From Nocardioides sp. WS12 (GTDB taxonomy: Bacteria > Actinomycetota > Actinomycetes > Propionibacteriales > Nocardioidaceae), in contig NZ_CP053928.1 in assembly GCF_014108865.1 (NCBI RefSeq), positions 2,542,001 through 2,606,000 of the forward strand: DNA of 64,000 nucleotides, read 5' to 3'. Positions 55,821 through 63,750 of this stretch are shown here, piece by piece. The notes under the pieces are model-generated. The model made no database searches and had not been told where the DNA came from. It was given only the letters and a program-made list of their open reading frames with translations. The translations under genes were made by a program, and so were the position numbers. Position 1 is the first letter of the stretch; each line of letters starts with the position of its first letter.

Positions 55821-57047
55821 ATGCAGGACCAGTCCGTGCGGATCATTCTGTTCACCGGTAAGGGTGGCGTCGGCAAGTCGACCGTCTCCGCCGGTACAGC
55901 CGCGCTCGCAGCGGCCCGCGGCCTGCGCACCCTGGTGATCTCGACGGATGCGGCGCACTCCCTGGCGGACGCGTACGGCGCTCCGGGTGACGCCCGTCCG
56001 TCCGAACCGACCGAGGTGGCACCGAATCTGTTCCTCCAGCAGGTCGACGCCCAGTTGCGGTTCGAGCAGTCCTGGGCCGACATCCAGCGCTACCTGCTGA
56101 CCGTGCTGGACGCGGTCGGCATGGACCCGGTGGCTGCCGAGGAGATGACGGTCATTCCCGGGGCCGAGGAGGTGCTCGCGCTGCTGGAACTGCGCCAGCA
56201 CGCACGTTCCGGCAACTGGGACGTCATCGTCGTCGACTGTGCACCGACGGCCGAGACGCTGCGACTGCTGGCCCTGCCCGAAGCCCTCGGCTGGTACCTC
56301 GAACGACTCCTCCCGATCCAGCGCCGCCTGGTCAAGGCGCTGCGACCGATCCTCAACCGTGCGGCGGGCGTGCCCATGCCGGGCGACGACGTCTTCGACG
56401 CGATCACGCGCCTCCACGCCGAGCTCGACGACGTGCATGCCCTGCTGTCGGGGCCCGACGCCAGCGTCCGGCTCGTCCTCACCCCCGAGAAGATGGTGCT
56501 GGCCGAGGCCCGACGGGCCTTCACCAGCCTGTGCCTGTTCGGTTACCGGGTCGACGGGGTGGTCGCCAACCGGGTCTTTCCCGCTGACGCTGCCGATGAG
56601 TGGCGCGCCGGCTGGGTCGCCGCCCAGCAGGGCGTCCTGACCGAGGTGGCCGAGTCCTTCACGGGCCTGCCGATCTTCACGTCCGAGTACCAACCGGCCG
56701 AACCGGTCGGGGTCGAGGCGGTCGCCGCTCTCGCTGCAGCCCTGTACGACGGTGCCGACCCGCTCGCGCCGCCCGTCGGGGAGGGCCCGTTCCGGGTGTC
56801 CCGACCTGACGAAGGTGGTGCCGTGGTCCACTTGTCCCTGCCCTTCGTCACCCGGTCGGAGGTGGACCTCGCCCGCAACGGAGACGAACTCGTGATGACG
56901 GTCGGTTCCTATCGCCGGCTGCTCACGCTGCCGTCCGGACTGGCTCGGTTGAAGGTTGCTGGCGCGAAGGTTGTCGACGGCGAGCTGCGCGTGCGCTTCG
57001 CCGAACCGGCACCGGCTTCGGCCGGGACGGGCACGGTGAAGCGATGA
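55821..57047 (+). CDS. ArsA/GET3-family ATPase
   Basis: 408-aa single-module ATPase. The deviant Walker A is FTGKGGVGKSTVSAGTAALA, switch I is STDAAHSLADA, and the second conserved patch is DVIVVDCAPTAETLRLLALP. The C-terminal 90 residues form a beta-rich domain (FRVSRPDEGGAVVHLSLPFV) found in bacterial ArsA-like proteins. No arsenite-binding cysteine triad is evident and no arsB is adjacent, so arsenic efflux is unlikely; role in protein or lipid handling is unknown. The 3' end overlaps the next gene (ATGA). Confidence 0.88.
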   Translation: MQDQSVRIILFTGKGGVGKSTVSAGTAALAAARGLRTLVISTDAAHSLADAYGAPGDARPSEPTEVAPNLFLQQVDAQLRFEQSWADIQRYLLTVLDAVGMDPVAAEEMTVIPGAEEVLALLELRQHARSGNWDVIVVDCAPTAETLRLLALPEALGWYLERLLPIQRRLVKALRPILNRAAGVPMPGDDVFDAITRLHAELDDVHALLSGPDASVRLVLTPEKMVLAEARRAFTSLCLFGYRVDGVVANRVFPADAADEWRAGWVAAQQGVLTEVAESFTGLPIFTSEYQPAEPVGVEAVAALAAALYDGADPLAPPVGEGPFRVSRPDEGGAVVHLSLPFVTRSEVDLARNGDELVMTVGSYRRLLTLPSGLARLKVAGAKVVDGELRVRFAEPAPASAGTGTVKR

Positions 57048-57484
57048 CCGACGAGAAGGACCCCGGCTCCGGCGCCAGCCCTGACATCGGGAGCGTCGGC
57101 GAGGAAGCCATGAAGCTCTTCGGCGCACTGGCCGATGCCGCGCGACAGCAGGCAGGCGAGGCCGCTGGCAGCGCCGGTGGCTTCGCAGCCCAGGCCGCCG
57201 CCATGGCCCACGAGGTGAGCGAGCACATTGCGACCGGCGAGGCCGAGTGCCGCTACTGCCCGGTCTGCCGCGTCGTGCACGCCGTGCGCCAGACGTCCCC
57301 GGAGGTCAAGACCCACCTCATGGTCGCTGCATCCTCGCTGCTCCAGGCCGCGGCCGGGCTGATGGAGACGCTGCCACCGCCGCCCGGATCCGACGGCGCC
57401 AACGCGCGGGGCGCCGAGGTCGAGCACATCGACCTCGATGACGCCGATGACGAAACGGACCGCACCCCGGGATCGACACCGTGA
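57044..57484 (+). CDS. Small acidic protein with a CxxCxxC motif (DUF5304-like)
   Basis: 146-aa protein. Ala/Gly-rich helical first half (DAARQQAGEAAGSAGGFAAQ), a short metal-binding-like CRYCPVCRVVH in the centre, then a helix SSLLQAAAGLMETL and an acidic tail (HIDLDDADDETD). It matches the DUF5304-type proteins known next to glucokinase in actinobacteria; function unknown. Overlaps both neighbours by 4 bp, indicating tight coupling to the ArsA-like ATPase and the ROK kinase. Confidence 0.75.
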   Translation: MTDEKDPGSGASPDIGSVGEEAMKLFGALADAARQQAGEAAGSAGGFAAQAAAMAHEVSEHIATGEAECRYCPVCRVVHAVRQTSPEVKTHLMVAASSLLQAAAGLMETLPPPPGSDGANARGAEVEHIDLDDADDETDRTPGSTP

Positions 57485-58428
57485 CGGCCGACCTGACCTG
57501 TGGCATCGACATCGGCGGCACGAAGATGGCCGGTGCGGTGGTCGACGCCGATGGAACGATCCTCGTGGAGTCGCGCGTGGAGTCGCCGGCGACGGACCCC
57601 GCGGCGATGGAGGCGGCAGCGGCAGCGCTGGTCGCGGAACTCGTCGCCCAGCACCCCGTGACGGCGATCGGCGTCGGTGCGGCCGGCTACGTCGCGGCGG
57701 ATCGGTCGACGGTCCTCTTCGCCCCCAACATCGCCTGGCGCAATGAGCCGCTCGGCGTCGACCTGGCTCGACTCACTGGTCTGCCGGTGGTGGTCGAGAA
57801 CGACGCCAACGCCGCGGCGTGGGGCGAGTTCCGCTACGGCGCGGGCCGGGACGTCGACGACCAGCTGATGGTCACTGTCGGCACCGGTGTCGGAGGCGGC
57901 ATCGTCACCGACGGGCACCTGCTGCGCGGGGCCTTCGGTGTCGCGGCCGAGATCGGCCACCTGTGCGTTGTCCCCGAGGGGCGTGTGTGCGGATGCGGGA
58001 ACCACGGCTGCCTCGAGCAATACGGAAGCGGCACCGCGCTGGTGCGAGCGACCCGAGAGGCGGTCGCGGCGAGCTCGTTGCTCGCGCGCGACCTCCTGGA
58101 GCGTGCAGGTGGTGACCCGGCGGCCATCACCGGCCCGATGATCACCGATGCCGCGCGCGCGGGCGACCAGTTCGCGGTCGAGCAGCTCGAGCGTCTCGGC
58201 CACTGGCTCGGCCACGGCATCGCCTCGCTCGTGGCGGTGCTGGACCCGGCGGTGATCGTCATCGGCGGCGGCGTCAGCGCCGCCGGCGACATCCTCGTCG
58301 ACCCGTTGCGGGCGACGTTCGAGCGGGAGCTGGCCGGCCGCGGGTTCCGGCCCCGCGCCGAGATCCGCCTCGCGTCGCTGGGAAACCGCGCTGGAGTCAT
58401 CGGCGCGGCCGACCTGGCGCGCATCTGA
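57481..58428 (+). CDS. glkA: ROK-family glucokinase (GlkA-like)
   Basis: 315-aa ROK kinase, probably ATP-dependent glucokinase as in Streptomyces GlkA. ATP loop TCGIDIGGTKMAGAVVDADG; catalytic Asp in VVVENDANAAAWGEFRYG; GTGVGGGIV; the zinc site GHLCVVPEGRVCGCGNHGCL with the ROK C-x-C-G-x-x-G-C pattern, followed by EQYGSG; a second phosphate loop IVIGGGVSAAGD. GTG start overlaps the preceding stop (GTGA). In Streptomyces GlkA has a role in carbon catabolite control, so the same may be true here. Confidence 0.88.
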   Translation: MTADLTCGIDIGGTKMAGAVVDADGTILVESRVESPATDPAAMEAAAAALVAELVAQHPVTAIGVGAAGYVAADRSTVLFAPNIAWRNEPLGVDLARLTGLPVVVENDANAAAWGEFRYGAGRDVDDQLMVTVGTGVGGGIVTDGHLLRGAFGVAAEIGHLCVVPEGRVCGCGNHGCLEQYGSGTALVRATREAVAASSLLARDLLERAGGDPAAITGPMITDAARAGDQFAVEQLERLGHWLGHGIASLVAVLDPAVIVIGGGVSAAGDILVDPLRATFERELAGRGFRPRAEIRLASLGNRAGVIGAADLARI

Positions 58429-58438
58429 GGCCACGCTG

Positions 58439-59347
58439 ATGGCCAGGGAGACGTGGGTCGGCGTCGACGTCGGCGGCACCAAGGTGCTGGCCGTGCGAGT
58501 GTCGGCTGACGGCGAGGTCGAAGCCATGGCGACCCGCCCGATGCCCGGTCGGAACGCCGACGAGTCGGCCGTCGAGGACGCCGTCGAGCTCGCCGCTCGT
58601 GACGTGTACGACGACCAGGAGCCGGTCGCGCTCGGCATCTCCGCCGCGGGGCTGGTCGACGGTGCCGGCGAGCGGTACCTGTTCGGCGCGCACCTGCCCT
58701 GGCGCAATGCTCCCGTGCGGGACCGGATTGCCGAACGGACCGGCCTTGTCGTCGTACTCGACAACGATGCGAACTGTGCGGCCCACGCCGAACTGGTGGT
58801 GGGTGCGGGACAGGGTGCCGACTCGATGCTGATGATCACCATCGGCACCGGTATCGGTGGTGCGCTGGTGCTGGGTGGGCGGGTGGTCCGCGGAGCCCAC
58901 GGGCTGGCGGGCGAGTTCGGCCACATGCAGGTCGTCCCGGACGGCCTGGCGTGCGAGTGCGGGCTGAGCGGGTGCTGGGAGCAGTACTGCAGCGGCCGGG
59001 CGCTCGAGCGCGTCACGCGCGTGGCCCTGGGTCGGCACCTCGACGGGCCAGAGGTTGCGGCCATGGCGTTCGCCGGTGACGAGGTCGCCCGGCAGGCCTT
59101 CGCGTCGATCGGTACCTGGCTGGGCGTGGGTGTCGCAGGGCTGGTGTCGGCCTTCGACCCGCAACTCGTCGTCGTCGGCGGAGGCGTCTCGGCTGTCGGT
59201 GACCTGCTGCTCGCGCCGGCGCGCGCCGCTCTCGCCGATTCGTTGCAGGGCACGGCCTATCGGCCCGTGCCGCCGCTGGTGCCGGCCCGCAGCGGACCCG
59301 AGGCCGGAGCGGTCGGCGCTGCGTTGCTGGCGCGGGATCGGCGCTAG
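58439..59347 (+). CDS. ROK-family kinase, second copy
   Basis: 302-aa ROK protein, a tandem paralogue of the upstream glucokinase. Same order of motifs: VGVDVGGTKVLAVRVSADG, VVLDNDANCAAHAELVVG, GTGIGGALVLGG, zinc motif GLACECGLSGCWEQYCSGRA, and VVVGGGVSAVGDL. No N-terminal helix-turn-helix, so it is an enzyme rather than a NagC-type repressor. The sugar may be glucose or another hexose. ATG 10 bp after glkA. Its 3' end overlaps the opposing gene by four bases. Confidence 0.85.
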   Translation: MARETWVGVDVGGTKVLAVRVSADGEVEAMATRPMPGRNADESAVEDAVELAARDVYDDQEPVALGISAAGLVDGAGERYLFGAHLPWRNAPVRDRIAERTGLVVVLDNDANCAAHAELVVGAGQGADSMLMITIGTGIGGALVLGGRVVRGAHGLAGEFGHMQVVPDGLACECGLSGCWEQYCSGRALERVTRVALGRHLDGPEVAAMAFAGDEVARQAFASIGTWLGVGVAGLVSAFDPQLVVVGGGVSAVGDLLLAPARAALADSLQGTAYRPVPPLVPARSGPEAGAVGAALLARDRR

Positions 59348-59769
59348 ACGACCGCGCCGTCGTCCCACGGATCGCGCGGCGACCGCGGGAGCGTGAAGAC
59401 GAGGTAGCAGAAGCCGAGGACGAAGCCGCCGACGAGGATCCAGCCGAGGATCTGCGGCATGCCGATCCCCAAAACGAGGAAGACCAGCAGCACGGTCGGC
59501 GAACCGAAGACGCCGAGCCAGGCCAGGAACCGGTCGGGCGGCGGCATCGGCACCGGAGGCGGGCTGTCGGGGACGAAGCGGTCGATCTCGTCGATGGCGT
59601 CGTCGTCGAAGAGGCTCGATCCCACCGGGTCCTCGTCGCGCAGGTCCGGTTCACGTTCGATGACCACCTCGACGGGGTCGTCGGCAGCGTCGAGTTCGGC
59701 ACGTTCGCCGTAGTTCTCGACGATCTTCTGCCACGCGGAGTCCTGCTCCTCGGGGTTCTCCCGTTTCAC
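59344..59769 (-). CDS. Acidic membrane protein of unknown function
   Basis: 141-aa protein. The first 80 residues are strongly acidic and hydrophilic (EREPDLRDEDPVGSSLFDDD, then a Pro-rich SPPPVPMPPP); two membrane helices follow (GSPTVLLVFLVLGIGMPQIL and ILVGGFVLGFCYLVFTL) and the tail is short. It looks like a conserved actinobacterial membrane protein without assigned role. GTG start with TAGGCT six bases upstream. Confidence 0.7.
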   Translation of the reverse strand: MKRENPEEQDSAWQKIVENYGERAELDAADDPVEVVIEREPDLRDEDPVGSSLFDDDAIDEIDRFVPDSPPPVPMPPPDRFLAWLGVFGSPTVLLVFLVLGIGMPQILGWILVGGFVLGFCYLVFTLPRSPRDPWDDGAVV

Positions 59770-59775
59770 GGCGCC

Positions 59776-59781
59776 AGCCTA
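59776..59781 (-). promoter_or_regulatory. Leaderless -10 element of the acidic membrane protein
   Basis: TAGGCT on the minus strand, six bases before the GTG at 59769. Confidence 0.55.
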
Positions 59782-59792
59782 CGCCAGCGCCC

Positions 59793-60566
59793 TCACCCGG
59801 TGACGCGGGCGATGAACGCCGCCGACTGCTCGAAGATGGTCGGGGCGTCGTTGTCGATCGTCGCGACGTGATAGCTCTCCGGCAGCGGCACGCGGGTCAC
59901 GTCGTCGGAGGAGATCTGCTTGCGGATGATCTTCTCGGAGGAGGCATCCACGACGTGGTCGTCGTCGGCGCGGAAGTAGAGGACGGGCACGGTGATCTTC
60001 GGCAGGTCCCGGATGATGCCGGGCCACGCCTGCATCATCGAGTGGGCCGCCTTGAGGGGCGTCCGGTCGTAGCCGAGTTCGTCCGTGTCGGGCTTCTTGA
60101 TGTCGTTCCCGATCGCGGGGAACGAGCCGACGAGGTGCTTGAGGACGGGCAGCAACTTCACGTCGAGCCGCTTGGTCGACACGGCCGGGTTGACCAGCAT
60201 GAGGCCCGCGATCTCGCTGTTGCGGGCGGCAGCCAACTGGAGGACCTGGGCGCCACCCATCGACAGCCCGCCGATGACGACGGCGTCGTGGTCGGCCCGG
60301 AGTGCGTCGAAGGTCGAGGTGATCTCCGCGTGCCAGTCCGACCAGGTGCGCTGGTTGAGGTCCTGCCAGGTGGTGCCGTGCCCGGGCAGGCGGGGTACGA
60401 CGACGCCGTACCCGAGGTCGCCGAGGTACTCGCCCCACGGCCGCATCGAGGCGGGCGAGCCGGTGAAACCGTGGCTCAGGAGGACGCCGATCCGGCGACC
60501 TCCGGTCAGCTCCGGTCGGGCGGCGATCGTCAGGGGTGCGGTGAGGGACGCAGGGCTCGGCGGCAT
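59793..60566 (-). CDS. Alpha/beta hydrolase (carboxylesterase / monoacylglycerol lipase-like)
   Basis: 257-aa alpha/beta hydrolase. Oxyanion region LLSHGFTGSPASMRPWGEYL, LPGHGTTWQDLN, nucleophile elbow VIGGLSMGGAQVL (G-x-S-x-G), acid in YFRADDDHVVDAS, and catalytic His in LPESYHVATIDND. The pattern fits the Est30-like carboxylesterase/monoacylglycerol lipase group. The ATG at 60566 is chosen over 60653 because a CACAAT -10-like element is six bases upstream. It is divergent from the acyltransferase gene, so both may concern lipid turnover. Confidence 0.88.
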   Translation of the reverse strand: MPPSPASLTAPLTIAARPELTGGRRIGVLLSHGFTGSPASMRPWGEYLGDLGYGVVVPRLPGHGTTWQDLNQRTWSDWHAEITSTFDALRADHDAVVIGGLSMGGAQVLQLAAARNSEIAGLMLVNPAVSTKRLDVKLLPVLKHLVGSFPAIGNDIKKPDTDELGYDRTPLKAAHSMMQAWPGIIRDLPKITVPVLYFRADDDHVVDASSEKIIRKQISSDDVTRVPLPESYHVATIDNDAPTIFEQSAAFIARVTG

Positions 60567-60572
60567 GGCGCG

Positions 60573-60578
60573 ATTGTG
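60573..60578 (-). promoter_or_regulatory. Leaderless -10-like element of the alpha/beta hydrolase
   Basis: CACAAT on the minus strand, six bases before the ATG at 60566. Confidence 0.4.
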
Positions 60579-60628
60579 CCGTACGAACGCAGGCACGCGC
60601 GGGTGTCCGCGGATCGCGGTGGAGGCAC

Positions 60629-60634
60629 TAGTCT
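60629..60634 (+). promoter_or_regulatory. Candidate -10 element of the acyltransferase gene
   Basis: TAGTCT; transcription would begin near 60641, just before the GGAAGG ribosome site (60656-60661) and the proposed TTG start. Confidence 0.4.
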
Positions 60635-60669
60635 TGCCCGCAGGGAAGTCCAAGCGGAAGGTCGGTCGG

Positions 60670-61413
60670 TTGTTCTACTGGTTCCTCAAGTTCATCGCGC
60701 TCGGGCCGCTGTTGAAGTTGATCTTCCGGCCGCGCTCCGAGGGTCTGGAGAACGTCCCGTCGACGGGTCCGGCGATTCTCGCCAGCAACCACCTGTCGTA
60801 CGCCGACTGGCTGTTCATGCCTCTCGTCATCCCGCGGATGGTGCGTTTCGTTGCCAAGGCGGAGTACTTCACCTCGCCGGGCGTCAAGGGCTGGCTGCAG
60901 AAGAACTTCTTCAGCGGCACGGGCAACATCCCGATCGACCGCACCAGTGGCGACGCCGCGTCCGGAGCCCTGGTCTCGGCGAAGCGGGTGCTGGCCGAGA
61001 ACGAGCTCTTCGGCATCTACCCCGAGGGCACGCGCTCCCACGACGGCCGGCTCTACCGCGGCAAGACGGGCATCGCGCGCCTCACGCTGGAGACCGGCGT
61101 CCCCGTGATCCCGGTGGCCGTCGTCGGCACCGACGTGGTGGCACCTCCGGGCAAGAAGTTCGGCCGGATCACCCGTCCGACCGTGCGTTTCGGCAAGCCG
61201 ATGGACTTCTCGCGCTACGCCGGCCTGGAGAACGACCGCTTCATCCTGCGCTCGATCACCGACGAGATCATGTACGAGATCATGCGGCTCTCCGGCCAGG
61301 AGTACGTCGACATGTACGCCGGTCGCGCCAAGGAAGAGTCGAAGAAGGCCGAGCGCGCCGAGCGGGCCGAACGCGGCGACGGCGACGGCGACGAGCGGAA
61401 GATCGCGTCCTGA
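60670..61413 (+). CDS. plsC: Lysophospholipid acyltransferase (1-acylglycerol-3-phosphate acyltransferase, PlsC)
   Basis: About 247-aa membrane-associated acyltransferase making phosphatidic acid from lysophosphatidic acid. Motif I is ILASNHLSYADWLFMP (H-x4-D), motif II is NIPIDRTSGDAASGAL, motif III is FGIYPEGTRSHDGRLYRGKT, and motif IV is VPVIPVAVVGTD. The C-terminus is a charged Lys/Glu/Arg helix. Start uncertain: TTG at 60670 follows GGAAGG and sits after the candidate -10; TTG 60634 and GTG 60619 are in frame alternatives. Probably co-transcribed with the histidine kinase 11 bp later. Confidence 0.88.
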   Translation: MFYWFLKFIALGPLLKLIFRPRSEGLENVPSTGPAILASNHLSYADWLFMPLVIPRMVRFVAKAEYFTSPGVKGWLQKNFFSGTGNIPIDRTSGDAASGALVSAKRVLAENELFGIYPEGTRSHDGRLYRGKTGIARLTLETGVPVIPVAVVGTDVVAPPGKKFGRITRPTVRFGKPMDFSRYAGLENDRFILRSITDEIMYEIMRLSGQEYVDMYAGRAKEESKKAERAERAERGDGDGDERKIAS

Positions 61414-61424
61414 CCGACTCCGTC

Positions 61425-62576
61425 GTGGCCAGCGGTACGACGACCCGGGCCGCGGTCGCCGTCGAGAACCGGATGTTCCGGGCGCTCGCGGTGCTGCGGG
61501 TGGTCGTCCTGGTCTACGCAGTCTCGCTCAACATCATCCGCAACAACTTCGAGCGGCCCGCTCTCGGCTGGGCGTGCCTCGGGGTGATGGCGGTCGGCAC
61601 GGTCGCGGCGATCATCGTCTACGCCGCACCGGAGCGACGGGTTCCGGCGGTGCTCGTCGCCGACCTTGCCCTGGCTGTGGGCCTGTTGCTCGCGACGCCG
61701 TTCGTCAAGGGGGAGTGGTTCCACGCGACCATCCCCGGCTATTGGATCGTCGGGGCCCTGCTGGCGTGGGCCGTTCGTTACGGCTGGCGCGGTGGCACTG
61801 TTGCTGCGGTGCTGCTCGGGGCGATCGACCTGCTCAGCCGCGCCGAGATCCGCCAGCAGGACTGGGGAAACGTCTTCCTGATCCTGCTCGGGGGCTCGAT
61901 GGTCGGGTTCGTGTGCGAGTCGCTCACGGCGATGGCTGCTGATCGTGACCGCGCGCAGAGCGAGGCCGCGGCAGCCGCCGAACGGGCTCGCCTGGCCCGG
62001 GTGGTCCACGACGGCGTGCTGCAGGTGCTGGCCCTCGTCCAGCGTCGCGGCGGCGAACTCGGCGGGGAGGCTGCCGAGCTGGGCAGATTGGCCGGCGCGC
62101 AGGAACAGGCGCTGCGCACACTGATCCGTTCCCAGGACGCGGTCACGCCTTTCCGCGGCACCGGTGCCAACGCGGACCTGGCGGCCGCGCTCGACCGCCT
62201 CGGCGCGCGGCCGCACACCGAGGTGGCGCTGCCGGCCGGCGCGGTCGAGTTGGGTGCGCACGCGGTTGCCGAGATCACTGCCGTCGCGCAGGCCTGCCTC
62301 GACAACGTCTCCCGGCACGTCGGCGAGGACGCTCCGGCGTGGATCCTGCTCGAGGACCTCGGGGACCGCGTCGAGGTCACCGTCCGCGACGAGGGGCCGG
62401 GCATTCCAGACGGACGGCTCGAGCAGGCCGCGCAGCAGGGCCGCCTCGGCGTGCTCGAATCGATCCGGGGCCGGATCCGCGACCTCGGCGGGGAAGCGAC
62501 CCTGGACTCCGGCTCCTACGGCACGGAGTGGACGTTCGCCGTCCCGCGCGTTGCCCCACAACGAGGAGAACGATGA
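61425..62576 (+). CDS. Sensor histidine kinase (MacS/HPK7-type)
   Basis: 383-aa kinase. About five membrane helices in residues 20-165, then HisKA_3-like helix with the phosphorylated His in RLARVVHDGVLQVLALVQRR, and HATPase_c with N-box AVAQACLDNVSRHV and G-box VRDEGPGIPDGRLEQA and RLGVLESIRGRI. It is typical of membrane kinases paired with NarL-type regulators. GTG at 61425 is the first good in-frame start; ATG at 61473 is possible. Its cognate regulator is probably the one at 63106, one gene away. Confidence 0.85.
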   Translation: MASGTTTRAAVAVENRMFRALAVLRVVVLVYAVSLNIIRNNFERPALGWACLGVMAVGTVAAIIVYAAPERRVPAVLVADLALAVGLLLATPFVKGEWFHATIPGYWIVGALLAWAVRYGWRGGTVAAVLLGAIDLLSRAEIRQQDWGNVFLILLGGSMVGFVCESLTAMAADRDRAQSEAAAAAERARLARVVHDGVLQVLALVQRRGGELGGEAAELGRLAGAQEQALRTLIRSQDAVTPFRGTGANADLAAALDRLGARPHTEVALPAGAVELGAHAVAEITAVAQACLDNVSRHVGEDAPAWILLEDLGDRVEVTVRDEGPGIPDGRLEQAAQQGRLGVLESIRGRIRDLGGEATLDSGSYGTEWTFAVPRVAPQRGER

Positions 62577-63082
62577 CGATCCACACCACCCACCCGTTCG
62601 CCGCCGGCGATCCCGACCCGGCCCGTCGCTTCCGGGGCCGCGTCGGTGGCGCCGTCACGCTGTGGACCACGGGGAAGGATCGATCGCGTGCCGGTCTGAC
62701 CGTGTCGTCGCTGATGGTGGCGCTCGGCCCGGAACCCTCGATCCTCGCGCTCCTCGACCCTGACGCCGACCTGCTCGACGCGCTCCGCGACGACGGTGTC
62801 GCCGTGGTGCAGTTGCTCTCGTGGGCCGATCGTGACCTGGCCGAGGCATTCGCGGGCACCGCCCCGGCGCCCGGCGGCCCGTTCCGCCAGGCCGAATTCG
62901 TCGACACCGACCACGGCCCCCGACTCGCCTCGGCCGGCACCTGGGCTGCTGTGCGGCTGGTCGGTGAGCGCGCAGTGGGCTGGTCGGTCGAGGTCCAGGT
63001 CGTGATCGAGCACGTCGAGATCGACGAGGACGGCCCCGACGACGCGTTGTTGCACCGGCGTGGGCGCTTCCACAAGGCATGA
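62573..63082 (+). CDS. Flavin reductase-like (FMN-binding split barrel) protein
   Basis: 169-aa protein with the flavin reductase domain: FRGRVGGAVTLWTTGK, then AGLTVSSLMVALGPEPSILA (flavin contact), LLDALRDDGVAVVQLL, and a C-terminal strand FVVIEHVEI-like VQVVIEHVEI. It may reduce or bind flavin; the family also includes FMN-binding regulatory proteins. The ATG is part of an ATGA overlap with the kinase, and GAGGAG precedes it. Placement between a histidine kinase and its response regulator is conspicuous. Confidence 0.8.
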   Translation: MTIHTTHPFAAGDPDPARRFRGRVGGAVTLWTTGKDRSRAGLTVSSLMVALGPEPSILALLDPDADLLDALRDDGVAVVQLLSWADRDLAEAFAGTAPAPGGPFRQAEFVDTDHGPRLASAGTWAAVRLVGERAVGWSVEVQVVIEHVEIDEDGPDDALLHRRGRFHKA

Positions 63083-63093
63083 GGGTCCCGGTC

Positions 63094-63099
63094 TAGGGT
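63094..63099 (+). promoter_or_regulatory. Leaderless -10 element of the second response regulator
   Basis: TAGGGT, six bases, then ATG at 63106. Confidence 0.65.
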
Positions 63100-63105
63100 C
63101 GACCC

Positions 63106-63750
63106 ATGTCCGATCAGATCCGGGTGATGGTCGTCGATGACCACCCGATGTGGCGTGATGCGGTCGAGCGCGACCTGACCGCAGCCGGGTTCGTCGTCGT
63201 GGCCACGGCCGCCACCGGCACCGAGGCGATCAACCGGTTCCAGGCCACGAGGCCCCAGGTCGTCGTCCTCGACCTGCAGATCCCGGAGCCCAGCGGCGTC
63301 GAGGTGACCGCCAGCGTGCTGGCCACCGATCCGTCGTCGCGGGTGCTCATCCTGTCGGCGTCGGGGGAACAGGACGACGTACTGGCGGCGGTGAAGGCAG
63401 GCGCCACCGGGTACCTCGTCAAGTCGGCCTCGGGTGCGGAGTTGGTGGCCGCCGTACAACGGGTCGCCGAAGGCGACAGCGTCTTCACCCCGGGACTGGC
63501 TGCGCTGGTGCTGGGGGAGTTCCGCCGGATGAACGAGCCGAGCACTCCGCCGGGCGAGAAGCTGACCGAACGCGAGACCGAGATCCTCAAGATGGTCGCG
63601 AAGGGGATGTCCTACAAGCAGATCGCTGAGCGGCTGGTGCTCTCGCACCGCACGGTGCAGAACCACGTGCAGAACACCCTGCGCAAGCTGCAGATGCACA
63701 ACCGCGTCGAGCTCACCCGCTACGCGATCGAGCAGGGGCTCGATGACTGA
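63106..63750 (+). CDS. NarL/LuxR-type response regulator
   Basis: 214-aa response regulator. Receiver: VMVVDDHPMWRDAVERDL (acidic pair), VVVLDLQIPEPSGVEV (phospho-Asp), VLILSASGE (Ser/Thr), YLVKSASGAE (Lys). Output: LuxR helix-turn-helix LTERETEILKMVAKGMSYKQ followed by LVLSHRTVQNHVQNTLRKLQ. Its own leaderless promoter lets it be made independently of the kinase upstream. It is similar to the MacR/AbsA2 type of regulators, but its targets are unknown. Overlaps the next gene by 8 bp. Confidence 0.92.
   Translation: MSDQIRVMVVDDHPMWRDAVERDLTAAGFVVVATAATGTEAINRFQATRPQVVVLDLQIPEPSGVEVTASVLATDPSSRVLILSASGEQDDVLAAVKAGATGYLVKSASGAELVAAVQRVAEGDSVFTPGLAALVLGEFRRMNEPSTPPGEKLTERETEILKMVAKGMSYKQIAERLVLSHRTVQNHVQNTLRKLQMHNRVELTRYAIEQGLDD

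Noticed and set aside
55821..57047. Arsenite resistance role for the ArsA-like ATPase
   Set aside because: Only one ATPase module, no arsenite-binding Cys group was seen, and no arsB or arsR is nearby.
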